NCBI GenBank assembly: GCA_963691655.1
Contig: OY829329.1
Coordinates: 55,813,408-55,877,407, forward strand
DNA: 64,000 nucleotides
From: Toxonevra muliebris
Lineage: Eukaryota > Arthropoda > Insecta > Diptera > Pallopteridae
Direction of reading: 5' to 3'
Shown one piece after another: positions 46,804 to 57,976 of this stretch. The notes beneath the pieces are model-generated. The model was not told the origin of the DNA and did not search any database. It saw only the letters and a list, made by a program, of their open reading frames with translations. Each line of letters opens with the position of its first letter. Position 1 is the first letter of the stretch. Made by a program: the position numbers and the translations under genes.

Positions 46804-48381
46804 TATTTAACCCCAAATTCTTTCCCCTTTTCAACGCTCTTAGATCCGCTATTGCTCCTACGAAAGATTGCAAAGTCCCATACTTTTGTTTTTAATATAC
46901 TCGCATCTATCGCCCAGCAACAGCCTCTTCCCTTAATTTTGATACGCCCATGAGTAGGCCCATAATTGAGAATAAGTTCAGTGTGGAACAAGTAAGTCTC
47001 CATGTCAAATTTTATTAATTTAGCTCGATATGATATTCGAAGATATTGGATATTAGCGAAAATGCCACGCCCACTTTGAGATACGTTGGAATTTTATAGC
47101 CCACAATTTGACATACACACAAATGCATCTCTACACCAAATTTCACTAAGATCGGACAAACGATATATGATTACATAAAGAAAATACATAGATTTGGACA
47201 ACAATTTGTATGTATGTGTGTGTATGTATTTACGCATACGTACATACATTTTTTTTATGTATATATTTTCCTTAAACACAAAATTTATTTTTTGCATATA
47301 AATAAACCTCAAATTAAAGATAATTTGCTATAAGTTTTGCTGATCCGAATTACATGCAATCCATTTTTTTTGAAGTGATGTTACCTATGTAACTATTAAA
47401 AACAGTTATGTTTGCTTTTTCGTAGTTAACTGCTTTAAAAGAGGAAGAAATATGCTTCAATTTTGTATTAAAACATTTTTTTTTCATAAACCTGTAATCC
47501 TTATTTTTACCGGCACAAAATTTCCCTTGCAAAAATCGATCCGAATTACCTACACTTACGTTATACACTAGTGTGGATTGAAATTACGAACCCATTTCGA
47601 ACATGAAATTTTGCAAGAAGGGTTGGATAAAAGAAAGTAAACTTAACCCCCCTCCCCCAAAAAAAAAAAATGTTATAATATCGCTTGAGATTAAAATGGA
47701 TAGAATCAGAATCAATGCAAAAAAAAAATTAATAATAATAATATATTATTGGTAATTTAAACTGTCTGAAAATAATTCTTCAGCATGCACTTATTGTATA
47801 ATCACAAGAATAGATCAAAATTTATTAACTTACTCATTAACCTTTACAGAAAAAACCAAAACAAGAAAAAAACATATAATATTGATAAATTAACACTTGT
47901 GTACGTAGCAGCAGTAACACAATATCGCACACCATCAATGAAGCAAGCAACAGTAGAGGGTTAGACGTGCGGTCGAATTGAGTCCGGTCGAGTCGATTTG
48001 AGTTGAGTTGAGTGAGAGTCGATTAAATTTTATTGACCATTAAGGGGGCAAAAATAAAAAAATAAAAAAAAAAAATAAAAAAAAAATGAAAAAGTTTGAG
48101 AGTGTGAGAAGCTACCAACCAACAACAGGAGCAGCAGAACAGTAGCAACAGTAGCAACTATGTATGTATAAAGCTACCGAAAATCATACAAAAACAAAAC
48201 TCAAGTGGTTACTCTACTCAACTTTAGTACATGGTATAAAAAAATTGTACTTTAGTATCATACAAACACATACAATATACGATAATCACACACACACATA
48301 TACATATATAAATTGTAAACAATTTGAAAATTTCATTCATAAAAGCTGCCGGTCATAGCAAATATATACACATATACCTAC

Positions 48382-48430
48382 AAAAAAAAAAAAAAAAAAA
48401 AAGGAAAGGAAAAGGAAGGGGGGGGGGGGG
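48382..48430 (+). repeat. poly-A (about 21) next to poly-G (13) tract
   Basis: A run of about 21 A, a short GGAAAGG-type purine stretch and 13 consecutive G. It is non-coding low complexity and prone to sequencing error. Confidence 0.85.
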
Positions 48431-49591
48431 AAAACGCCCCCAACTCACGTTTCACAGAATACGAAAAAAATTATTCTTTCCCTTTACCTCTGGTGCATGT
48501 GGGAATCGATTTTCACTTTAACGACTTCACATAGCAGCATATTCTGGACAATAACAAATATCTGTTATATATGTTTAAGCGAGTGTGTATGTTAGCAGGT
48601 AACTACTAAAAGAAAATTAAATAAGGGAGCGCACTAACTGTAGCAGCAGACAGTAGATACAAGAAACGAAGGTGTTGCATACATGTTGCTACTTCTGATA
48701 CTGCTTACAGCTACAACTATTGCTGCTTGTTTTTTGTTTTTTTTTTGCTTACCCGCTTTTTTTTATGAGGGTTGGAACTCGGCCAAATGTTACAAATGGC
48801 CGACTTAACAATTGCTGACCACTTCCTGTATTTGTGCATGAATTAGAGCGTAACAGCTCACACACCTTTATACCCTGTCAAATTCTTTATTCTATCCTTC
48901 CCTTTACACCTCACCCTCTTGTCACCCACTTCAGACACCACATCAACAACACACTCACATACAATTTGTTATTGCATTTGTTCGTTCTTTCAGTACTTAT
49001 TCACATCCAAAGATATTAATAAAAAAACAAAAAAAAAAAAAACCTAAACGTAAATGAAATGAAATAAAATATTGGTGTATTACAAAAATAAAATTGAAAA
49101 CATTTTAAAGAACTGACTGAAACATTTTTTCGTCTGTTAAGTGTGAAATTTTATACAAACCATTAAGCAACAACAGAGAACTTTTGAGCAATACAAATGT
49201 AGCTATTACCAACCAAGTTGTAGATATTTTTGGAGTTCATTTTATTTGTAAAACTAATTTAATTTCATAGGTACATAAATAGTATGTTTCCAAAAGTTTT
49301 ACTTTACTTTACTCAACCAAATATTGATTTAACTTTTCTACCCTTAAACACTTCATAAATTGTGGTAAACTTTGAAACCCCTCAGCTTTTACTTGGTTTC
49401 TACTTGAATGTAGTCATATTTTTTTTTGGTGTATTTTAAGAAAAATTGTTAAAAATAAGAAACCAAAAAAAAAACTTCAATTTTTTTATCACGATCCCAT
49501 TTTGGCTAAATGCATCCTGTATTTCAATTTCACGGTAAATTGCAGTGACCCAAAATTATTTATCCCATTAATGTTTAACATTACGTATACA

Positions 49592-50364
49592 TAGTGATGA
49601 TTCGATACAAGTAAATACAAGTAAAAACTCTATACTTTTCATTCGATTCAAGTACCTTTTTACTCGATGCTATAACATAAGTATTTTACTTGGTTTCGGA
49701 AAAAAGGGTCAGTATCGGATACTCGATACTTTTGGAAAATATTTATTTAAAAAACTGAAATATTGCTATACAATATTTAAAATTGTGGATCATTTTACAA
49801 TATTTTACAGCAATCAATAATATATTTCAAAATGCTACTGCAGAATTATTCAAAATATTTCAGTCCATATTGCAATATTTCAATGTATGACAATATTGCA
49901 GTACAGTATTGAAGTTCTGGAAAATATTTCCGGCCATGCATGTAGAACATAATGTTTATTGAAACCTTTTCATTAAAATAAAATATTTTTAACAAGCTTT
50001 AATTTGTTGATTAGTTTTCCTTCTATTATAAATTTTTTAAAGATTTGCTAAATTAAATTAATGTTATTTCTATATGATTCACGTGTTTCCAGTGAAAATA
50101 TCTCAAAACAATGATTTATAGGCGGAAAAATCGTGTTGAGTAGTGTAAACTGTAGGCTCAACCATATTGTATCTCAATGGGCCGTTCTGGCCTGAATGTT
50201 TTCCTTGACAACCACTTAAAAAAAGCTTAATTTGTCTAAACGAGTATTCGATACAAGTACATAATCGATACTTCTTTCCGATATTTTTGGTAGCATCGAT
50301 ACTTTTATTCGATACAAGTAATGAGTAAAAGTATCGATACTATGTGGGTATCGAATCAACACTA
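49592..50364. mobile_element. 773-bp non-autonomous hAT-like element
   Basis: Perfect 8-bp target duplications CGTATACA (49584-49591 and 50365-50372) flank inverted ends TAGTGATGATTCGATAC and, in complement, TAGTGTTGATTCGATAC. Subterminal regions are dense in TATCGATAC/GATACAAGTA motifs, which resemble clustered transposase-binding sites. The interior is AT-rich with repeated CAATATT motifs and no ORF. The features fit hAT. Confidence 0.88.
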
Positions 50365-50411
50365 CGTATACATCATTCATTGGATTAGTGTCCGATCGAA
50401 GGTGGTTTTAT

Positions 50412-50925
50412 GGCCGTAGCCGAAGCCGAACTTCGGCCATTCCTCTAACCATCGGTCAAAGCCGAATCTGAAAATACATTTTTTCTACCTATCTACAAAC
50501 CTAAAGAGGAAAACATAAATAATAGGTACTTCAAATATAAAGCTGATCAGCAGCACTAAATAATTGTTCACTAGTCGGAGGAGTTGACAAATTTCATGAT
50601 TTGAAACATCGTACTATTTTAAATTAAAAAAAATAACTATGACAAAAATTACATTGACCCTGGTTAGGGCTTGAATTATAAATGTACTGAGCTCAATCGG
50701 TTCATTAGTTTTGGAGATATCGTGACAGTCAGCGTTTAGAATTTATTTCTATGTATAAATAATTCTGCCAGTCTGTAGTAAAAATTATTATGAAATGAAG
50801 TGTTTATAATCTTCGGCTTCTTCAAAATATTTCGCCAAAACTTCGGCCACTTTTTGCTGAAACCGAAGCCGAATATGTGTTTTTAGGCCGAATAGCCGAA
50901 GAACCGAAGCCAAATATTCGGTCGG
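50412..50925. repeat. repeat with clustered GCCGAAG motifs at both ends
   Basis: Both ends are rich in CCGAAGCCGAA in inverted arrangement: ATGGCCGTAGCCGAAGCC on the left and, in complement, ATGGCCGACCGAATATTTGG on the right. It is probably a non-autonomous DNA element; no target duplication was recognised. Confidence 0.45.
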
Positions 50926-50999
50926 CCATGTGTACTACAATTATAAGACCAATTATTTTGTCTGATTGAAGGCAACAAGCGTAAAAAGCAACTCAACCA

Positions 51000-52366
51000 A
51001 AAATGGCAAGGTCCAAATACTTGTGCAATGGGCATAACAGGGGCAGTAAGAAGCACACCTAAAGCGGGACTGGAGATAATGCTTCATCTTTTACCTATAG
51101 ATCTATATAGAAAGAAGCTGTCAGACTGTGATAATCCACCTGCCTTAAGCTAAATAACTATGAACTCACGATAACATCGGTTTATATATCTCCCTACTAC
51201 GACTTGACCGTTGACATTCCATTTGTATTTCCCAGCAGAGATGATTAGTGATTATAAAATCAATGGCTGCATTCACGACACTCATCAATTGCTTAACAGT
51301 TGCAGCTCATCAATTTTCGTGTCGTGAACATGCTGCTACTTTTTGGCGTTAACTATTCTATTGTGAATAGTTTTTACTATTTTTCGTCTTTAGCAAAACC
51401 AAAAACTTAAATAATGGATATAACTAATTTAATGTTTTTGCAAAGTATGTTTGACGATGTCGTTAATATGAATATGTTTTGCCATTTACAACAGCCATAA
51501 TAAACAAAAGAATATATAAAGAAAAAAATAGATAAACATAAGCCGCGGGACAAAAATCATCCGATGAAAAGTATCAAACAAATTTTTCGCTACTGAAAAT
51601 TGCGCTTGCTCATTAAAAATGTTGACATTCACAATAGCATTTTACAACTGTTTAGGAATTGATGAGTTTCGTGAATGCAGCCAATATTTTTTTAACGATT
51701 GTTTAAAAATTGAAGTGAGAACAGGCGGGAGTTTTTTAGATTATCTGATGCAAGCAGAAATTTGAACAATTGGAAAAACTGCCAAAGTAACACTGGATTG
51801 TGTGATCTCTCTTTGCATCGAATATCACAATCTTCGTGGGCAGTCAGGAAGCTATGAAATCAATTCAATCACGTATTGTCAAATCAAAGAAGGTAACAAA
51901 ATGTTGGAAACTGCTGAATGCACTTCGACCCCATAGAACCAAACTATACTGGGTTCCCGAACATTAGCAAATGCATCTTAGTGAAGGAGATGTAACGATA
52001 CTGCCGCCGATTGGACAATTATATAATGTGATTAATAATATGGGGGAAGCTGTGTTCAATACCGGTTGGAGTAATAAGAATGACTGCGTAATAGCTCAAT
52101 CGTTTTGGTCATCAATACGAATAGTGACTGGAGTGATCACAGGACTTTGTGTCATTTTAACTATGCTCCAAAAATTGCCACTAGAGTTCAGCGATTACTG
52201 CAGAATCTGCGGTGATGTAGAAAAAGTTGATACACTGCAAAAACGAAGTGTTGATGTATTGAAGGCAAGGTTCTTCGACAATTTGGTACACATATTCGAG
52301 GTAAAAATACCAGATTTGGCGAATTTCATAAAAGGTACCAACTGGTTTCAGTTTGGTCCCATATAA
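51000..52366 (+). mobile_element. heavily decayed RNase H-type LINE relic, interrupted by a MITE
   Basis: Recognisable pieces are GITGAVRSTPKAGLEIMLHL (about 51026-51085), a degenerate RNase H-like stretch around 51760-51850, the zinc-knuckle remnant YCRICGDVEKVDTL (about 52196-52237), and the C-terminal IPDLANFIKGTNWF (to about 52350), which matches the LINE C-termini elsewhere in the window. The MITE at 51264-51683 splits it. Confidence 0.6.
51264..51683. mobile_element. 420-bp MITE with about 39-bp TIRs
   Basis: The left end TGGCTGCATTCACGACACTC and right end, in complement TGGCTGCATTCACGAAACTC, continue through CATCAATT and ACAGTTG. The flanks are compatible with a short duplication (AAT if the TIR starts at GGCTGC), but this is ambiguous. 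Non-coding. Inserted in a LINE relic. Confidence 0.8.
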
Positions 52367-53910
52367 ATTTACTTTCATTATAGTGTCCCAAAAAACACAA
52401 AATTAAATGACTCACAATGACTCATTTCCGCAACCGATCTTCTAGTGTAAATGATCATTCAGATCAAACGCCTTTCTAAACTAACCTATATGTAACACAT
52501 CTCGCAGTGAAAATAATTGGTTCGACTTCTTCGGCTACTTGATCGTAAACTTGTAATTTAATAACTGCTATTTTCGAATTAACATCTACTTATACGCAAT
52601 GACTCGGCTTGGACCGATTGAGCTTCGACTGAAACATATCATTCTCCCCATAAAATTATTTTTTCCAGTATTTTTAGGCTCTTGTTATTAAAGGTTTAAA
52701 CACGTTTCAAGCTGCATTGCCCCCAAACATGATTTTTTAAGATATGTGTATCAATAATTGGATGGCCCTTCAATAGATATAATAAATGAATTTTTCAGTA
52801 TATTTTAATTAAATATTTTTTTTTAAGATACAAATTCTTTTAATATTATTCTTTTATTTAATCCTTTCTTGACCCTAAAGAAACAAGAGACGATAGACGA
52901 CAGTGAGTTCGGATTGATAGTCACTGATCCTAATTCTATTGTAACAAATTCTTACAAAGTTTCCATTGAGGTTGAGGACAATAAGATCACAGATGACCTA
53001 CACCAAAACTTAGATTTTCAAAACAAAAAGTATTAGTTTTGAGTATATAGTTTTAAGCACACCATATTCACCATTGTAAGTGATTGAAATAGGTGAAATT
53101 TACTTTTAATTTAGATAATTCTAATTCCAAAGCTTTTCAATAATAACTAAAGGACAATCAATTTTTTTTTTAAACAAAAGTAAATTTTTCAAAATCGGTG
53201 CAATAGTTTATAAAAGAAATTAAAATTCGTATTTTAGCTCATCGGTGACCAATGGTTCCGAAAAAGTTAACTTCACACATTCATTGCCGAGTTTTAACAG
53301 CTAGACAAAAAGTGCCTTTTCAAATGTATGCTGGTCTATAACCAGTCTCAGCTCCCATAGACCAAAGAGGTATAAATAAGAGCTTCATGCCATGACGCCT
53401 ACACTGAAATCTTATAATTTTCTAACTCAATTCAATTTTGTTTTCATTTAAATAAACAAAACTTTAATATTGCAGTGAAAGTTTATATTTGTATTGAATG
53501 AAAAATAGAATTGGTTTTGACTGATCATTCTATAAACACTAGGGTTAAGATGCTTGAAGAAAATATCACTCATACGCAATGTATGCCCAAATATAAACTG
53601 AGTTTTAACAATAAAATTTTTATTCATGACAGTTTTTTAGGAGACTATGCAAATTAAATCTAGAGGTTAATTTTCAAAGTCTTGACTTAAGTTCATGTCA
53701 ATTTCGTTATTTGAAGTTATATATAAACATATATATTTTTATTATTGAAATTTTTTGAAAAATTTTGGTTTCAAATTTTCCACATACGATCCTTCTTAAT
53801 CAAAATATATATATAAAAAAAAGATTGTTTGTTTACACCATGGGTATGTAGTCTATGTTTCTATTTGAGTAAAGCACAATGGTTCAATAAACGAAGTTTA
53901 CCTCCACATA

Positions 53911-55135
53911 AGGAGTGAGATCAAAAAAATCTTAACATATATAAAATTCAATAATTTTTAAACGGTTGATCTTAGAGTTTTGATTTTTTTTTATTTAATT
54001 GATAATATAAAACTACAGAAAAATATAACTTTTATAGTTCTAATCACTATTTATGAACTCGTGGACCTTTTTTGGTAAGCCTTCCATTAGAGATTTGATA
54101 GTTGTTTCAGACACCTTTTTGGAACAGTTTGCCCATCTCCTTTTAAAATCTTCAATATTTTGGGACACCTTTTTTGTGCTCTTTAAGTTTCTTTTCACAA
54201 GAGCCCAATATCTCTCCACTGGTCTTAGCTCCGGTCAATTTGGAGGATTGGCCTCTCTTGGTACAAAAACTATGTTATTACTTTGGTACCACTCAAGAGC
54301 TTTCTTGCCGTAGTGACATGATGTCAAATCAGGCCAAAAATATGTGGACACATTGTGCTTTCTTATGAAAGGAAGAAGTCTTTTTTTTCAAACATTCTTT
54401 GATGTATATTTTGGTATTTATAGAGCCCACTGTAACAAATGAATTGCTTCTTTTGCCGCAACTGCATATAGCTTGCCATACCAGGAATTTTTTAGGAAAT
54501 TTTGTCTGCTTTTGGATTCTAAATTGTTCTTCAACATTTCCTCCAGCATCAGCAACATAAAAATTTTGACCCGGAAGCTGCGTAAAATCTGCTAGTACAT
54601 ACGTTTCGTCTTCCATCATACAACATGAATATTTTTGTATGAAATTCGATTTGAATTTCCGAGCCCTACTGTTGGCGTCTAAATTTTTTGCAGTATTCCT
54701 GTCTGGAACTTTTTGGACTTTGTACGTTTCCGAACCTGCATTGGCTTTAACTTTTCGCACTAAATATTCAGAGCACTGTGCTAACCGGGCAGCTTTTCTA
54801 CCAGATGTGTTTGGAGATCTTTTCAATATGCTTTCTATTTTCTTGGCTTTCCCAATATCATGTGGTCCTTGTTTTCTTCCCGAACCAGGTTTCCTATCGA
54901 TGGTCAAATTCTCTTGAAACTGTTTAATAACATTGGAAACAATTTGACGGCAGACCTTCAATTCTTTGGCCAATTTTTTGTAAGACCAATTTGGATTTTT
55001 TTGAAAATTTTTAATAAATTTAAGACGTACATATTTTTCAAAGATAACTAGATCAAATAAATTTTTAAATTTTACTCCAAAAAAATAAAAATTATTAGGT
55101 AAAACGTGTGTTAAAATTTTTTCAATCTCACTCCT
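53911..55135 (-). mobile_element. Tc1/mariner-superfamily element of DD37E type
   Basis: A 1225-bp element with TA duplications (53909-53910, 55136-55137) and roughly 30-bp inverted ends beginning AGGAGTGAGATYRAAAAAAT. The minus strand encodes a transposase: a paired-like DNA-binding region (RKPGSGRKQGPHDIGKAKK), the first Asp in MEDETYVLADF, the second in STYFWPDLTSCHYG, and Glu in PELRPVERYWALVK. Counting residues between the second Asp and the Glu gives 37, hence DD37E, a group first described in mosquitoes. It is broken by one extra A in an A8 run (near 54387) and by a stop in the NPPN-PEL motif (near 54235). Confidence 0.85.
54045..54973 (-). pseudogene. DD37E transposase pseudogene
   Basis: An open N-terminal and central region from 54973 to 54329 is followed, after a +1 shift in a homopolymer, by readable sequence to VHEFIN near 54050. 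The catalytic triad residues are all present. The true start may lie upstream of the Met at 54973. Only one frameshift and one stop are seen in the part read here, so the copy is relatively young. Confidence 0.85.
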
Positions 55136-56857
55136 TATAATCTAATCGCATCACTATCGTAAAATGCTGATCAAAACCTATACATATATAGTTTTTTGCA
55201 ACTGATTTGATCGAACTAATATCTCGATTGCGCAAATTGAGAGAGAGAGAAAGAGAAGAAGTTTACTCTCAGTCGATGCAAACTAACAGCTATGGCTGGT
55301 CAATTGAAAGCATATATTTTCTCTCTTCGCAAGATTTGTAAATGCCAACTCTCAATCAAGAGTAATGCAGAATATTAATTCAATAATTTTCCTTTTAAGC
55401 TTAACGTGCATACATTTTTATTACCAATCAAATTAAGAAATATAACTACAAAAATAACAACAACACATAAACAACAATTGTGTAGATACTCAATCGTAAT
55501 AATAATAAAACAAAAATGAAAAAAAAACAAAAAAAAAAAAAAACTGCAACAAGACATTGTGCTAAGCTAAGGCACGAAATATGCAAGTATTTAAGTAACG
55601 AGTGACTACCTGAACACATTCAAATTCAAATGAAGAAAATCACAATTGCAACCCAGCCATTCGAGCTCATTTCTCTCTACTCAGTTCCTCAGTTGCGTTT
55701 AACTGCATTTTGTTGTTGTTGCAATGCAGTGTTTCTTTATGCATTTCACAACCTTTTTTCCCACATTTCCTTTTTTGCTTTGGTTAGCTTTCCATTTATT
55801 TGGTTTATTGTGTGAGCTCAAACATTTTCATTTCAGTTTTTTCTTGAGCTTTCATTTTGCATTCATTCTTTGCATCACTTGCACAATTATTATCCTTGCA
55901 CTCTTGCTATATCACCGCACTACAGACACTTCACTCCACTCCACTCTACTCTACTTCTACTACTATTACTACTACACTGTACAGCAAAGTATTTGCGTAT
56001 TGCGTAGTTTTTAATATTTTTTTTTTTTTGGGGGGTTTTCTATTGTTGTTGCTGTTGCTTTGCTAGTTGCTGCTGCTTGCTTTGTGCAATTTTGCGGTGC
56101 TGCACCTTTTTGTGGGATTTTTTTTTTCTTTTCCTTTTTTGTGTTCATAAACAAAAATCAAAATATGCATTGAAGCAAAACGTCACTTTTTCACTTTTTT
56201 GTACAGTGCTTCCTGTTCTACTTTCTCCCCTCTGCCTCTACAACTCTAACTACGTTTTGCATCTCTGTGTGTGCCGGGATGTGTGTGTGTGTGTGCTAGG
56301 AAGTTAGAAATTGTGGCGTTGTACATAAAGCGTTTTGCGGAAGCATAAAGATTACAATCGTTTTTTTTTTTCCTGTTGCTTCTCCAGTTTCCTTTTCTTT
56401 TTGTTAAGTTTTATACGAAATGCTCTGGCAGTGTAATAGAGATTTGAATGTGTGTGTATTGCTGTAGATGTATTTGCGGTTGCATTTTAATTAAGCGCAA
56501 ATATAATATTTATAAAATAGAATGATTTTAATATAAACTTGTTTATATTACTTCACATTTAGTTACATTTATTTGGTTTTAATTTTCGTACTCATTTACA
56601 AAGAGATTTATTCAATGAAATTATGAAAAACTTAGATCGATGTTCGTTTCAAAAAAAAAAAAAAAAAAAAAATTAGTTTAGTTTTTAAGTATTAACTACT
56701 ATGGAACAGAAAAATAGGTTTTTTTGATTCATTAGGATCTGCTATTGGGTATGTTTATTCGGAGTTTAAGTTTGGCAATGCCGTAGGGGTTTAATTTGTA
56801 GCTTCCTATATTAATTTCTGAGTTTTCGCGTCATTTGCATTTATTATCTTTTCCTTA

Positions 56858-57165
56858 GGTTAGGTTGGAGTGGCTGTCGAGAGACACACTTAGGCCTGAA
56901 CGACCCATTGTGATACCACATAGTTGGACCTACAGTTTAACGCCGATTCCGAACGGCGGTGTGGCAATTTTTTATCGGCTTGGTGGTTTTGCCATTACCA
57001 ACCAATGTGTGTACTTGTACACTATCTTATAATTCTCATACACTTCATATTGATAGTGAATATAAGAAAGTAATGAAAATTAACCACCAGACGAAGACGG
57101 GAATCGAACCCGAACCTCCCAGATGAAAGTCTAGTGCACTATCCACTAGGCTATCGAGGTCATCT
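56858..57165 (-). mobile_element. tRNA-Glu-derived SINE with LINE-like tail and target duplications
   Basis: In complement the head contains box A TAGCCTAGTGGATAGTG (57154-57138), a CTTTCAT anticodon-like loop as in tRNA-Glu(UUC), and box B GGGTTCGATTCCC (57105-57093). A unique body of about 150 bp follows. The tail reads TGTGGTATCACAATGGGTCG, GCCTAAGTGTG, then GCCACTCCAACCTAACCTAA, matching the LINE tails at 43690 and 39984. TTATCTTTTCCTTA flanks it at 56844-56857 and again at 57166-57179 (one mismatch at the end) or 57178-57191 (exact). Transcribed by Pol III if active. Confidence 0.85.
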
Positions 57166-57399
57166 TTATCTTTTCCTTTATCTTTTCCTTAGTGTTCACT
57201 TATTTTCGAGAGCTGTGACCGCCATTTTCATTACATTACACTCAGCATTTTTTTTTAATACTTAGTTTAGAAATTATGAAGCTGTTATTTAAATTCAAAT
57301 TAATCTTTTTTTATATATTCCTTGTTTTATTTATATACATATTATTGATTTTACAAATTTAAATAAGACAAATAATACAAAATAAAAGCACAGCTTCTA

Positions 57400-57965
57400 A
57401 TTGGAGCATAGGGCGACAACTCGTTCTCTCCACTAACTTCTATCCAATGCTATTTTACGGATTTTCCCCCAGGAGTGTACCGTTCTTAGTCAAGTATTAC
57501 AGGGTCTTCCTCTTTGGCAACTGCCTTGAGGGTTCCACTCAAGTGCCATCTTAGCAATGTCCCCGTCAGGCTTACGCTTCTTTATCTCAGCCTTGATTTT
57601 TGTGCTGTTGGTAAGAGGTAAGAAATTTTCGTTTAAGATGGTGTGCGGCCAGAAAACTTGACAGAGAATTAGCAAACACTTATTTTCGAAGACTTGACAA
57701 GTCTCCCCACCGTAAAGTAGAATAGGCTTAATACTGCTGTTAAACATATATAGTTTTGTGTTACGCGATAACGCCGCGACCGCCAAATTTTGCCAAGTTT
57801 GTACAACGCAGTCTGCGCTTTGCAGATCCTCGTCATCACGTCAGCATCCGCTCCCGCGTCTATGGCCACTATACTACCTAAATAGCAGAATTGGGTTACA
57901 CATCCTGGAATGTGACGTATGCTCCGTCTATGGTGACGGTGAGTGGTTCTAGGTTTGATGTTTGC
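57400..57965 (-). mobile_element. RTE-like LINE fragment (copy 2)
   Basis: In complement it reads AIDAGADADVMTRICKAQTA, LYKLGKIWRSRRYR, LYMFNSSIKPILLYGGETC, KAEIKKRKPDGDIAKMALEW and NPQGSCQRGRP. It is the same domain order as the C-terminus of the element at 18250-19600. It abuts the 3' end of LINE family 1 copy 2, and part of it (57766-57945) reappears inside that LINE at 58257-58436. Confidence 0.8.
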
Positions 57966-57976
57966 ACTCTCATGAG

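Noticed and set aside
46594..46850. Possible small transposon with AGCGGATC inverted tips
   Set aside because: Eight-base tips and no target duplication are too little for a call.
57090..57165. tRNA-Glu gene
   Set aside because: Acceptor stem does not pair properly, and the sequence continues into a SINE body with target duplications.
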